Source of the DNA: Catellatospora citrea
Lineage (GTDB): Bacteria; Actinomycetota; Actinomycetes; Mycobacteriales; Micromonosporaceae
Assembly: GCF_003610235.1 (NCBI RefSeq)
Contig: NZ_RAPR01000001.1
Span: forward strand, 4,526,001-4,590,000
Direction: 5' to 3'
Length of the DNA stretch: 64,000 bases
Shown in pieces: positions 16,549-25,842 of the stretch (position 1 is its first letter; each line of letters starts with the position of its first letter). A model generated the notes under the pieces. That model had not been told where the DNA came from. It did not search any database and saw only the letters and a list, made by a program, of their open reading frames with translations. The translations under genes were made by a program, and so were the position numbers.

Positions 16549-17082
16549 ATGCGTAGGCCCCGCGCTGGTTTCTTGCCGCTGCTGGTTGTGGTGGTGGCGG
16601 TGTCGGGTGGGTGCGTGGCCGACGGGCCACCGCCGAGGGTGTGGGCTGCTTCGGTGTGCGGGGCGCTCAATCCGTGGCGGGAGGAGATCGCCACGTTGAC
16701 GACGCGGGCCCAGCAGCAGACGCCCACCTCGACCACGCCCCAGCAGGCCAAGGAGAACCTGGTCCGCATGCTGGAGGGGGCCCGGGACGCCAGCGAGAAG
16801 GCCCGCGGCCGCATCGCCGACGCCGGGGTGCCCGAGGTGGACGGCGGGGATGCCATCGCCGACGGGGTGACCGCGTCGCTGGCGAAGGTGCGTGACGCCT
16901 ACGGCCGGGCCGGCGACGCGCTGCGCGGGCTGTCCACCGACGACGCGGCCGCCTTCTACACGAGTGTCAGCACGGTCATGACGACCCTGCAGCAGGAGTA
17001 CGACGCCAGCGCGCTGGACACCAGCGAGCTGCGCTCCACCGAGCTGCAGCAGGCTTTCGGCGAGGTGCCGGAGTGTCTCTGA
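16549..17082 (+). CDS. secreted lipoprotein, unknown function
   Basis: A 177-residue protein. The N-terminus MRRPRAGF is followed by a hydrophobic stretch and the lipobox VSGGC (Cys near residue 23), so lipid anchoring outside the membrane is expected. The mature part is helical with four-helix-bundle-like spacing (REEIATLTTRAQQQ, KENLVRMLEGARDASEKARG, VRDAYGRAGDAL, MTTLQQEYDASAL) and two further cysteines (SVCGAL, VPECL) that may pair. No family is recognised with confidence. It overlaps the next gene by 10 bases, suggesting co-expression. Confidence 0.85.
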   Translation: MRRPRAGFLPLLVVVVAVSGGCVADGPPPRVWAASVCGALNPWREEIATLTTRAQQQTPTSTTPQQAKENLVRMLEGARDASEKARGRIADAGVPEVDGGDAIADGVTASLAKVRDAYGRAGDALRGLSTDDAAAFYTSVSTVMTTLQQEYDASALDTSELRSTELQQAFGEVPECL

Positions 17083-17846
17083 ACCGCCAGCTCGCCATGT
17101 TCTCCGCCGAGTCGGCCCGCCCCTCGGCGTACGACCTCGCGGGTCTGCTCATCGGGCCGGGCCAGGTGACCCGGATGGGCGGCACGGCCCGGGTGTCGGT
17201 GGTGGTCGACGCGGCCTGGCGGGTGCACGCGCTGGCGGCCGAGTTCACCGCGCGCGGGCTGGAGACCAGCTGGGAGCCGGCCGCGATCGACGGCCACTTC
17301 GGGGTGCGCACCGCCTACACCGGGATGCTGGCGCCGCTGGCCGAGGCGTGGCTGCGAGGTTCCGGCAAGCGCCCGCCCGCCGGGTTCGCGCTGGACGGCG
17401 CACGGCTGCGGCTGTGGTTCGCGGCGGCGGGCTCGGTCGATCCGGAGGGCGACGGCGCGGTGCTGCGGCTGGGCGGCAACGACGAGCACTGCGCGGCCCC
17501 GGCCCTGCGCGCCTTCACCGCCCTGGCCTGCATGGCCGAGCTGGGCCGGGGGCCGGTGCTGCGGATCGCCGGGCGGCGCCGGGTGGCCCGCCTCGGTGAG
17601 CTGGTCGGTGAGCGCCCGGCCATGGCCCCGCTGGGCGCGTGGCCCGGCGACCAGTCGGTCGGCGAGGACAGCGGAGCCGAGGCGGCCGGCGCGGAGCAGG
17701 TCGAACCCCGTCCGGCGCGCACGGTGCGGGGGCCGCGGATGCGCCCGGCCGCGGTGGCCCCGGGCCAGCTGGACACCGGCCAGGTCGAACCGGATCAGGC
17801 CGGCACGGCTCCGGTCGGGACGGGTAGCGACTTCACCGGGCCGTAG
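17073..17846 (+). CDS. conserved hypothetical actinobacterial protein
   Basis: A 257-residue protein I do not recognise by function. Residues 1-185 look like a folded domain (SAYDLAGLLIGPGQVTRMGG, then VSVVVDAAWRVHALAAEFTARGLE and RTAYTGMLAPLAEAWLRGSG); I recall such proteins next to hppA and lipoprotein genes in other actinomycetes. The last 65 residues are acidic and proline-rich low complexity. GTG 17073 starts inside the end of the lipoprotein gene, implying coupling. The 3' end overlaps the convergent dipeptidase gene by 52 bases, so the low-complexity tail may be recent read-through. Confidence 0.8.
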   Translation: MSLNRQLAMFSAESARPSAYDLAGLLIGPGQVTRMGGTARVSVVVDAAWRVHALAAEFTARGLETSWEPAAIDGHFGVRTAYTGMLAPLAEAWLRGSGKRPPAGFALDGARLRLWFAAAGSVDPEGDGAVLRLGGNDEHCAAPALRAFTALACMAELGRGPVLRIAGRRRVARLGELVGERPAMAPLGAWPGDQSVGEDSGAEAAGAEQVEPRPARTVRGPRMRPAAVAPGQLDTGQVEPDQAGTAPVGTGSDFTGP

Positions 17847-18466
17847 CGGGCCGTCGGCGCGCCGGTGACGTGCGCCCAGTACCGGTCGCCGTAGGACCAG
17901 TGCCACCACTCGGTCGGGTAGTTCACCATGCCGACCGAGGTCAGCGCGTCGCACAGGTAGCGCCGGTTGCGGGCGGCCTCGGCGGAGACGTTCTCCGAGT
18001 CGGTGTGGCAGGCCTCGCTGTCGGTGTCGTTGACCTGGGTGCCCATCCACAGCTCGCTGCCGTCGGTGGTGCACAGCGTCAGGTCCACCGCGGCGCCCGC
18101 GACGTGCGGGGCGACCTCGGGCGGGGAGATGTACCGGCTGGCCCGGCGGTGATACCAGGCCTCGTCGTGGCCGGGCTGGATGCCCCGCAGCCGCTGCTTG
18201 TGCGATTCGAAGTACTCCTGCTGCAGCGTGAGCGGGCGGTAGCACTCGACGATCAGCAGCCGCATCCCCGCGGGCAGCAGCGTCTGGGCGGTGACCAGCC
18301 GGTCCACCACGCTCAGGCGTACGTGGGCGAAGGCCCCGTCGCCGTCGGCCAGGCGTGGATCGATCCGCAGCGCGCCGACGCCGCGCAGATCGACCAGGCA
18401 CTCGTCGCACTCGGCCACCGGCGTCTCCACGACCGCCGTGTCTGACAGGAGCACCATCTCCGCCAT
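17795..18466 (-). CDS. VanX-type D-alanyl-D-alanine dipeptidase
   Basis: A 223-residue zinc peptidase of the VanX/M15 family. It carries the substrate arginine in IVECYRPLTLQQ, the zinc ligands in VAPHVAGAAVDLTL (family motif SxHxxGxAxD, here with Ala for the first Ser) and the catalytic Glu plus third ligand in TEWWHWS. It cleaves D-Ala-D-Ala from peptidoglycan precursors or turnover products. There is no vanH or vanA ligase nearby, so a housekeeping turnover role is more likely than glycopeptide resistance. ATG 18466 is chosen because GGGAGGGA lies 5 nt upstream; the longer frame to 18598 lacks conservation. Confidence 0.9.
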   Translation of the reverse strand: MAEMVLLSDTAVVETPVAECDECLVDLRGVGALRIDPRLADGDGAFAHVRLSVVDRLVTAQTLLPAGMRLLIVECYRPLTLQQEYFESHKQRLRGIQPGHDEAWYHRRASRYISPPEVAPHVAGAAVDLTLCTTDGSELWMGTQVNDTDSEACHTDSENVSAEAARNRRYLCDALTSVGMVNYPTEWWHWSYGDRYWAHVTGAPTARYGPVKSLPVPTGAVPA

Positions 18467-18652
18467 GACATCCCTCCCCGCGCAGGCCCGTCCCCGGTGC
18501 GCGCCCGACGGGTCCCCCACCTGCCCGGTCGCGAAAGAACGCCGGGACGGGTGGCTCGCCCCGTGCCGAGCCACCCGTACCTCCGACGGCAGTGACACTC
18601 GCAGGTGACGCTGGAACTTTTCTGTAATAGACGGCCGTCGTGCCCGGCCGGG

Positions 18653-21600
18653 TCAGTGGTCGCCGTCGAGTTCGCGGATCTCGCGGGCGCCGTGGTCGTG
18701 GAACACCCGACGGGCACTCGCCCGTGCCGACTGCGCGCCGGCCGTGTCGCCGCGCGCCGCCAGCAGCCGGGACCGGTCCAGATCCAGGCGGGCCTGCCAG
18801 ACCGGCACGTCCATGGACTGCCAGATGTCGTGCGCGGCGTCGAAGCAGGCCTCGGCGAGGTCGAGCCGGTGCGCGGCGAGATGGAGCTGGCCCAGCACGC
18901 GCAGCGTCGCGCCCTGGCCCCAGCGGTCGCCCATGGTGTGGCTGACCGACAGCGCCCATTCGAGCCGGGGCAGCGCCTCGCCGTGATGCCCGAGGCGCAT
19001 GCGCGCCTTGGCCAGCGCGCGCACCGCGTACGCCTCCATCAGCTCGTCGCCGAGTTCGTGGAAGATCTCGGCGGACTCGGCGCAGCGCCGCTCGGCGGCG
19101 GCCCACTCGTCCCGGGCCCGGTGGTAGAGACCGAGCGTGCGCAGGGTGTGCCCTTCGCCGAGCCGGCTGCCGGCCCGCCGGTACGCGGCCAGCGACTCGG
19201 TCAGGTCGGCCAGCGCCCCGGTGTAGTCGCCCAGTTCCAGCCGGACCGAACCGGCGATGCGCCGGGAGTAGCCGATGCCGATGTCGTCGCGGGCGTCGTG
19301 CAGCAGCGCCGCGGCCTGGTCGAGGAAGTGCACGCCCTCGGCGAAGCGGCCCGGCTCGCGGCAGGCGATGCCCAGCCCGGCGAGCGCGGTGGCCTGGCCG
19401 GGGACGTCGTTCAGCTCGCGGAACAGGCTCAGCGCGGCTCGGAACTGCCGCCGCGCCTCGGTGTAGTGGTCCTGGTCGTAGCGCAGCTGTCCGAGCTCGG
19501 TGAGGATCACCGCCTCGTCGTGCGGCTTGCCCGCGCGGCGGGCCGCGGTCAGCGCCGCCTCGATCACCCGGGTGCGCGCCGCGAACCGGTTGGCGCCCAT
19601 GAACGCCGACGCGTTGCGCGCCGAGGCGAACTCGAAGACCAGGTCGTACAGGCCGAGCGCGAGCGCCCGCTCCACCCCGGAGGCCAGGGCGGACTGCTCG
19701 GCCTCGAACCAGTCCCAGGGGTCGGCGATGACCAGCGCGGTCAGCTCCTCCGACACGTCGTGCGGGCTGAACGGCCGCCGCCACCGGATCTCGGCCGGCG
19801 GCGAGTCGACCGCGGCGCGGTGGATCAGGGCCAGCCAGCCGCGCAGCGCCCGGGCCACCGCGGCGGCGAGATCCTCGGCGGGCTCCTCCAGCGCGGCGCA
19901 CTCGCGGGCGTACAGCCGGATCAGGTCGTGCAGGCGGTAGCGCAGCCCGCCCATCCGGTCCACCCCGACGAACTCCACCAGCTGCGCGTCGACCAGCTGC
20001 TCGACGAGTTCCTCGGCCGCGGCCGGCGACGTCTCGACCAGCCAGGACACCACCCAGGGCGAGAAGTCGGGCACGCCGAACCAGCCCAGCCGGCGCAGCG
20101 TGGTGCGCCCGTCGGGGTCCAGCGCCCGGTAGCTCAGCTCGATGCTGCTGCGCACGCCGACGTCGCCGGCGGACAGGTGGTTGAGCCGGCGGCTCTCGTC
20201 GGCGAGCCGGTCGGCCAGCGGCTTGAGCGGCAGCGCCCGCCGCCCGGCCAGCCGCGCGCTGACGATGCGCAGCGCCAGCGGCAGGTTGCCGCAGTACTCG
20301 ACGATCCGCTGGGCCGCGTCGACGTCCTCGTCGACCCGGGAGTCCCCGGCGAGCCGTCGCAGCAGCAGCAGCGCCTCGTCGGGCTCCAGCACGCGCAGGT
20401 CGGTCAGCGTGGTGCCGGACAGCCCGGCCAGGCGGTCCCGGCTGGTGATCACGACGGCGTTGCCGGCCCCGCCCGGCAGCAGCGGCCGCACCTGCTGCTC
20501 GGACGCCGCGTCGTCGAGCACGACCAGCATGCGGCGCTGCGCGAGCAGCGTGCGGTAGAGGTCGGCCCGCTCGCCGAGGCCCTCCGGCAGCTGGGCCTGC
20601 TCGACGCCGAGCGCGCGCAGGAACCGGGACAGCACCTCGCCCGGCTCGGCCGGGGCGTCGCTCATGCCGCGCAGCTCGGCGTAGAGCTGGCCGTCCGGGA
20701 AGTGCTCGGCCGACCGGTGCGCGACCGCGGTGGCCAGGGTGGACTTGCCGGTGCCGCCCGGGCCGGCGACGACCTGCACGGCCGGGGCGCCGCCCGCGGG
20801 CAGCAGGGCCTGCGCCAGCGCCTCGATCTCGGCGGCGCGGCCGGTGAAGTCGGCCGGCACCGGCGGCAGCTGGGCCGGCACCGGGTGCACCGTGCCCGGT
20901 CCGGCCAGCTCCGGCGAGTGCGAGGCGACGGCCAGCTGCTCGGTCTCGCCGCGCAGGATCGCGTGGTGCAGCGCGTTGAGCTCGGGGCCGGGCTCCACGC
21001 CCAGCTCGCCGATGAGCACGTCACGGCCCTCGCGATAGCAGGCCAGCGCCTCGGCCTGGCGGCCCAGCCGGTACAGCACCGTCATCAGCTGCCCGCGCAG
21101 CCGCTCGTTGGTCGGCTGGCGTCCCACCCGGACGGTCAGCTCGGCGACCAGGTCGCCCCACTGGCCGGACGCGATCTCCGCGGCGATGCGCTCCTCGACG
21201 GCCGCGGCCCGCAGCTCGTCCAGGCGGGACGCCTGCACGGCGAGCTCGGTCGCGTCCAGGCCGGACAGCGCGGGGCCCTGCCAGAGGGCGTCCGCCTGGC
21301 GCAGCAGGTCCGCCGCTGCGGACTGGTCGCCTGCCGCCGCCGCCGCCCGTCCTGACGCCAGCAGGCGAGTGAACACCTCGACGTCGAGCAGCTGCGGGTC
21401 GATCCGGATGACGTAGCCGGGCGCGACGGTGGCGATGAGGTCACCGGCGGCGTACCGGGCGAACGTGCGGCGCAGCGTGGAGACGTAGGTCTGGATCAGC
21501 GCGCGGGCCGTGTCCGGCGGGTCCTCGCCCCACAGGACGTCCACCAGCCGGTTGGCCGAGACGACCCGGCCGTGTTCCAGCAGCAGGGTCGCGAGCAGCG

Positions 21601-21679
21601 CCTTCGGCTTCGTGCCACCGAGCGGCACGGCCTCGCCTGCGGCGTGGGCCGAGACGGGCCCGAGCAGCCGGAACTCCAC
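18653..21679 (-). CDS. AfsR/SARP-family regulator with NB-ARC and TPR domains
   Basis: A 1008-residue regulator. Residues 1-90 form an OmpR-type winged helix (VEFRLLGPVSAHAAGEAVPLG, LWGEDPPDTARALIQTYVSTLRR), and about 95-245 are the bacterial transcriptional activator domain (DVEVFTRLLASGR to GVEPGPELNALH). About 280-560 are an NB-ARC STAND ATPase (VVAGPGGTGKSTLA, Lys312; LVVLDDA Walker B; GNLPLALRI), and the rest is TPR-like repeats (AVILTELGQLRYDQDHY, ATALAGLGIACREPGRF, HTLRTLGLYHRARDEW). GTG 21679 is preceded by GGAGG AG at 7 nt. Such proteins activate secondary metabolism or differentiation genes after ligand or phospho signals. It is divergent from the subtilase gene. No biosynthetic cluster adjoins it. 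Confidence 0.95.
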   Translation of the reverse strand: MEFRLLGPVSAHAAGEAVPLGGTKPKALLATLLLEHGRVVSANRLVDVLWGEDPPDTARALIQTYVSTLRRTFARYAAGDLIATVAPGYVIRIDPQLLDVEVFTRLLASGRAAAAAGDQSAAADLLRQADALWQGPALSGLDATELAVQASRLDELRAAAVEERIAAEIASGQWGDLVAELTVRVGRQPTNERLRGQLMTVLYRLGRQAEALACYREGRDVLIGELGVEPGPELNALHHAILRGETEQLAVASHSPELAGPGTVHPVPAQLPPVPADFTGRAAEIEALAQALLPAGGAPAVQVVAGPGGTGKSTLATAVAHRSAEHFPDGQLYAELRGMSDAPAEPGEVLSRFLRALGVEQAQLPEGLGERADLYRTLLAQRRMLVVLDDAASEQQVRPLLPGGAGNAVVITSRDRLAGLSGTTLTDLRVLEPDEALLLLRRLAGDSRVDEDVDAAQRIVEYCGNLPLALRIVSARLAGRRALPLKPLADRLADESRRLNHLSAGDVGVRSSIELSYRALDPDGRTTLRRLGWFGVPDFSPWVVSWLVETSPAAAEELVEQLVDAQLVEFVGVDRMGGLRYRLHDLIRLYARECAALEEPAEDLAAAVARALRGWLALIHRAAVDSPPAEIRWRRPFSPHDVSEELTALVIADPWDWFEAEQSALASGVERALALGLYDLVFEFASARNASAFMGANRFAARTRVIEAALTAARRAGKPHDEAVILTELGQLRYDQDHYTEARRQFRAALSLFRELNDVPGQATALAGLGIACREPGRFAEGVHFLDQAAALLHDARDDIGIGYSRRIAGSVRLELGDYTGALADLTESLAAYRRAGSRLGEGHTLRTLGLYHRARDEWAAAERRCAESAEIFHELGDELMEAYAVRALAKARMRLGHHGEALPRLEWALSVSHTMGDRWGQGATLRVLGQLHLAAHRLDLAEACFDAAHDIWQSMDVPVWQARLDLDRSRLLAARGDTAGAQSARASARRVFHDHGAREIRELDGDH

Positions 21680-21928
21680 CTCGCCACTCCTCCGCCGCGC
21701 AACTAGATCGTTCCAGCGTACGGCCGGACCGTGGCCCAGGACCACCAGCCGATGCCGCCTCGCAGGTCAGAGGCTAGCGCAACGAGAAGATGCCCAATTT
21801 GTCCAGGTGGCCCGGACGCGCTGTCGAACACAGCCGCTCCGACCTGGCGGTTGGCGGAGTTTCGCCATGGCGTAACCCCGCCATCGCCATCTATTCACTC
21901 CGTAACGGCGGGCCGGTAGACCGTTGTC

Positions 21929-24900
21929 ATGTTCTCCCCCTCACAGTCTTCCGCCTTCTGGCGCAGGCGATGGCGGCTGCTCTCGGCGGCCACCGCGGTG
22001 CCGCTGCTGGCAGCGGGTATCACCGCGCTGCAGGTGCCCGCGCAGGCCGCACCGAGCAAGCCCTCCGTTCCCGCCAAGCCCTCGGCGACCCACAAGGTCA
22101 CCCTGGTCACCGGCGACGTCGTCACGGTCACCACGATGGCCGACGGCAACCAGATCGCCGACGTGGACCGGCCGGACAACGCCGTCGGCGGCGTGAAAAT
22201 GCAGAAGATCAAGGGTGACCTGTACGTCATCCCGGACGAGGCGGCGTCGCTGCTCGCCGCGAACAAACTCGACCGGCGGCTGTTCAACGTCACCGACCTG
22301 ATCGAGATGGGCTACGACGACGCGAAGTCGTCGGGCGTGCCGCTGATCGCGACGTACACGGCGGCGCAGGCGCGCTCGGCGGTCGAGCCGAAGGCGCCCC
22401 GCGGCAGCAAGCTGACCCGCAAGCTCAAGGGCATCCGCGGTGCGGCGCTGACCGCGGACAAGAAGCAGACCCGCTCGTTCTGGACCACCGTCGCGCCACA
22501 GGGCAGCACGACGGCGCAGCCCGGCACGACGGCTCAGGGCAGCACCACGCTGGGCGAGGGTGTGGCCAAGCTGTGGCTCGACGGTCGCGTCGAGGTCAAC
22601 CTGAAGGAGAGCGTGCCGCTGATCGGCGCGCCCGAGGCCTGGGCCGCGGGCTACACGGGCAAGGGGTCGAAGGTCGCCGTGCTCGACACCGGCGTCGACG
22701 TCAGCCACCCCGACCTGGCCGGGGTCATCGACGGCACGGCCAGCTTCGTGCCCGGCGAGTCGGCCACCGACGACGTCAACGGGCACGGCACCCACGTCGT
22801 CTCGACGATCGTCGGCACCGGCGCCGCCTCCGGCGGTGAGCTGAAGGGCGTCGCCCCCGACGCCGACATGATCGTCGGCAAGGTGCTCGGCGGCGTGGAG
22901 GGCTACGGCCAGGACTCCTGGATCATCGCGGGCATGGAGTGGGCCGTCCAGCAGGGCGCCGACGTCGTCAGCATGAGCCTGGGCGACACCTACCCGACGG
23001 ACGGCAGCGACCCGATGTCGCAGGCGGTCGACGCGCTGTCCGCGCAGTACGGCGCACTGTTCGTGATCGCCGCCGGCAACGCGGGCCCGGAGAGCATCTC
23101 CACCCCGGGTGCGGCCGCCTCGGCGCTGACCGTGGCCGCCACCGACAAGCAGGACCAGCTGGCGTACTTCTCCAGCACCGGCCCGCTGGCGTACTCCGGC
23201 GGCATGAAGCCGGACATCGCGGCGCCCGGTGTGGACATCACCGCGGCTCGCTCGCAGCAGATGACCGACGGCGGCGAGGGCCTCTACCGCACCATCAGCG
23301 GCACCTCGATGGCCACCCCGCACGTCGCGGGCGCGGCGGCGATCCTGGCCCAGCAGCACCCCGACTGGACCGGCGCGATGCTCAAGGAACACCTGATGAG
23401 CAGCGCGAAGGGCCTGGCCGACTACTACTCGCCGTACGAGGTCGGCACCGGCCGGCTCGACGTGGCCGCCGCGGTGCAGACCGGCGTGCGCGGGACCGGC
23501 TCGCTGTTCTACGGCAACTACACCTGGCCGCACGACGCGAGCGACGTCGCGGTCACGAAGGACCTGACCTTCACCAACACCGGTTCCGCCGACGTCACGC
23601 TGAACCTGGCGCTGACCAACACGGGCGGCCCGTTCACCCTGGGCGCCGCCTCGGTGACCATCCCGGCGGGCGCGAAGGCGACCGTCCCGGTGACCGGTGA
23701 CCCGCAGGCCGCCGCCGCGGGCCAGCGGCACATCGGCTACGTGATCGGCACCGACGCGACCACCGGCCGGCCGGTGACCCGCACCTCGGTCGCGCTGATC
23801 AAGGAGGACGAGCGTTACGACCTCACCGTCAAGCTGATCGGCCGCGACGGCAAGCCGGCCGCCGGCTACGTGGGCCTCGCCATGGCCGGGGACCAGTGGC
23901 CGTACTCGCTGTACGTCGAGGGCTCCGCCACGCTGCGGCTGCCCGCCGGCACGTACACCACCTCCTCGTATCTGGACGTCCCCGGTGAGTCTCCGGACCG
24001 CACCGGCGTCGCGACGCTGGTCGACCCGGAGACCGTGCTCGGCCAGGGCCCCGCCGAGGTGGTGCTGGACGCCAGCAAGGCGCGCCTGCTGCAGACCGAC
24101 GCGCCGCAGCGCACGGAGGACCGGCAGCGCAAGGTGGACTTCAACGTCCACTTCACCGGCATGGACTCGTGGTACGACGTCCGCAGCGCGTTCCAGATCC
24201 CGCCGATGTACGACGACCTCTACGTCTCGCCGACCGAGCCGATGACCAAGGGCGAGTTCGTGCTGACCACCCGCTGGCGCAAGGGCGAGCCGATGTTCAG
24301 CCTGAGCGCGCTCGGCGGGCTGCTGGACATCCCGACGTTCGTGCAGGGCGGTTCGAAGCTCGACACCGCCACGGACCGCCTCGACGCCGTCTACGGCGGC
24401 AAGGGCTCCGTGGCCGACTTCAAGAAGGTCAACGCCAAGGGCAAGATCGCCGTGGTGGAGCGCAGCGACGAGGTCTCCGCGGCCGAGCGCGTCGCCAACG
24501 CGATCGCGGACGGGGCCAGGGCCGTCGTCATCGTCAACGACGGCCCCGGCACCCTGCTGGAGTACGTCGGCGAGTCCACCGTTCCGGTCACCTCCGTGCA
24601 CCGGGACCTGGGCAAGCTGCTGATCGGCATGGCGAAGCTGGGCGTGTTCACCTTCACCGCCACGCGCGTGGAGTACACCGGCTTCGTCTACGACCTGTCC
24701 CGCGACTACCGCGGCCAGGTGCCGAACAAGCCGCTGGTCTACCAGCCGAGCCAGCGCGACCTGGCCAAGATCGACGCCCGGTGGTACAACGCCGGCGCGC
24801 CGGCCGACGCCTCGGGCTACCGCTACGACCTGACGCTGAGCCCGTCGCTCGGCTACCACGAGCGCGAGTGGCACCCCGGCACCCGCACCGAGTGGGTCAC

Positions 24901-25705
24901 CCCGGACCAGGTCTGGGTCGAGTCGCACGCGCAGTACCTCGCCAGCCCGCTGCCGTGGGAGATGGTGTCCGGCGTCAACACGTTCGCCAAGGGCAGCACC
25001 ACCCGGACGGACTGGTTCGCCCCGGCGACCCGGCCCGGGTTCAGCGACTCGTTCGGCGTGTACAACTCGCGCGCGCAGAACTACATGACCTGGAACGTGC
25101 AGCCGTGGAGCTCGCAGAGCGACACCATGCGGCTGGGCGGCTACCTGCCGTGGGGCGAGTCCCCGAGCCACCTGCAGGTGTTCCAGGGCGACACGCTGAT
25201 CCACGACAACCCGTACAGCGCGGACATGCAGTGGAAGGAAGTGCCGGCAGGCAACCTGCCCTACCGCGCCGTCCTGGACGTGGAGCGGCCGGCCGACCAG
25301 TTCCGGCTGTCGACCCGTACGCACAGCGAGTGGACGTTCATGTCCGACACCGTCGACTCGGACTACTTCCAGCCGTTCTCGGTGCTGAACATGGACTACC
25401 TGCTGGAGACCGACCTGCACGGTGACGTGAAGGCCGGCGACCGGCAGCAGATCCGCCTGCACCCGGTGTCGATGGACCTGGGCACCGTGCCCGGCAAGGT
25501 CACCAAGGTGACCCTGGACGTCTCCTCCGACGACGGCAAGACCTGGCAGAAGGTCAGCCTGACCAAGGGCGCCGACGGCTACTGGTCAGGTTCGTTCAAG
25601 GCGAACGGCAAGGCCGGCGGCTTCCTGTCGATCCGCGGCAGCGCGGCGACCGACGCCGGGTTCAGCGTGAAGCACGACATCATCCGGGCCTACGGCCTGC
25701 GATGA
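21929..25705 (+). CDS. secreted S8 subtilisin-like serine protease, large
   Basis: A 1258-residue exported protease. The signal peptide occupies residues 1 to about 41 (basic RRRWR, hydrophobic core, cleavage near AQA-AP). A propeptide-like region follows to about 225. The catalytic domain has Asp253 (AVLDTGVD), His286 (NGHGTHV), oxyanion Asn384 (AAGNAGP) and Ser460 (GTSMATPHVAG). Beyond residue 540 come fibronectin-like beta domains, then a PA-like insert near 835-900 (KGKIAVVERSD, ADGARAVVIVNDG) and a C-terminal beta-rich region. All catalytic residues are present. It is transcribed divergently from the SARP regulator over 249 bases and ends at a strong hairpin. It is probably an extracellular protein-degrading enzyme. 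Confidence 0.95.
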   Translation: MFSPSQSSAFWRRRWRLLSAATAVPLLAAGITALQVPAQAAPSKPSVPAKPSATHKVTLVTGDVVTVTTMADGNQIADVDRPDNAVGGVKMQKIKGDLYVIPDEAASLLAANKLDRRLFNVTDLIEMGYDDAKSSGVPLIATYTAAQARSAVEPKAPRGSKLTRKLKGIRGAALTADKKQTRSFWTTVAPQGSTTAQPGTTAQGSTTLGEGVAKLWLDGRVEVNLKESVPLIGAPEAWAAGYTGKGSKVAVLDTGVDVSHPDLAGVIDGTASFVPGESATDDVNGHGTHVVSTIVGTGAASGGELKGVAPDADMIVGKVLGGVEGYGQDSWIIAGMEWAVQQGADVVSMSLGDTYPTDGSDPMSQAVDALSAQYGALFVIAAGNAGPESISTPGAAASALTVAATDKQDQLAYFSSTGPLAYSGGMKPDIAAPGVDITAARSQQMTDGGEGLYRTISGTSMATPHVAGAAAILAQQHPDWTGAMLKEHLMSSAKGLADYYSPYEVGTGRLDVAAAVQTGVRGTGSLFYGNYTWPHDASDVAVTKDLTFTNTGSADVTLNLALTNTGGPFTLGAASVTIPAGAKATVPVTGDPQAAAAGQRHIGYVIGTDATTGRPVTRTSVALIKEDERYDLTVKLIGRDGKPAAGYVGLAMAGDQWPYSLYVEGSATLRLPAGTYTTSSYLDVPGESPDRTGVATLVDPETVLGQGPAEVVLDASKARLLQTDAPQRTEDRQRKVDFNVHFTGMDSWYDVRSAFQIPPMYDDLYVSPTEPMTKGEFVLTTRWRKGEPMFSLSALGGLLDIPTFVQGGSKLDTATDRLDAVYGGKGSVADFKKVNAKGKIAVVERSDEVSAAERVANAIADGARAVVIVNDGPGTLLEYVGESTVPVTSVHRDLGKLLIGMAKLGVFTFTATRVEYTGFVYDLSRDYRGQVPNKPLVYQPSQRDLAKIDARWYNAGAPADASGYRYDLTLSPSLGYHEREWHPGTRTEWVTPDQVWVESHAQYLASPLPWEMVSGVNTFAKGSTTRTDWFAPATRPGFSDSFGVYNSRAQNYMTWNVQPWSSQSDTMRLGGYLPWGESPSHLQVFQGDTLIHDNPYSADMQWKEVPAGNLPYRAVLDVERPADQFRLSTRTHSEWTFMSDTVDSDYFQPFSVLNMDYLLETDLHGDVKAGDRQQIRLHPVSMDLGTVPGKVTKVTLDVSSDDGKTWQKVSLTKGADGYWSGSFKANGKAGGFLSIRGSAATDAGFSVKHDIIRAYGLR

Positions 25706-25716
25706 CGCACAGTGTG

Positions 25717-25746
25717 GGGCCCCGGGGAGGCGACTCCCCGGGGCCC
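25717..25746 (+). terminator. terminator after the subtilase gene
   Basis: A perfect 13-bp G/C stem (25717-25729 with 25734-25746) closed by a GCGA tetraloop of the GNRA type. It separates the protease from the regulator gene and argues against the regulator starting at the ATG overlapping the protease stop. Confidence 0.85.
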
Positions 25747-25842
25747 TTCCCGTCACCAGGGTCGCCAGCAGGGTCTATTCAAGATCTGCCGGTATGGCGC
25801 ATACTCTCCCCGCCGCCGCTGACGGAGAGGGACAGGTCGCCG

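Noticed and set aside
17795..18466. Vancomycin-resistance operon
   Set aside because: The VanX-type gene stands alone; no vanH, vanA/B ligase or vanRS is nearby.
16956..19901. 981-residue open frame spanning three genes on the minus strand
   Set aside because: It crosses real gene boundaries and reads Arg/Pro/Gly-rich sequence; parts echo the SARP and dipeptidase genes in the wrong frame.
18653..21679. Biosynthetic gene cluster marked by the SARP regulator
   Set aside because: Flanking genes are a dipeptidase and a protease; no polyketide, peptide or terpene enzyme is in the window.
21941..25462. 1173-residue open frame opposite the subtilase
   Set aside because: The subtilase catalytic triad and signal peptide establish the plus-strand gene; the opposite frame has no recognisable protein features.
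25702..25842. 47-residue N-terminal extension of the TrmB/LuxR-type regulator, starting at the ATG over the protease stop
   Set aside because: The extension contains the perfect 13-bp terminator hairpin and reads Pro/Gly-rich low complexity.
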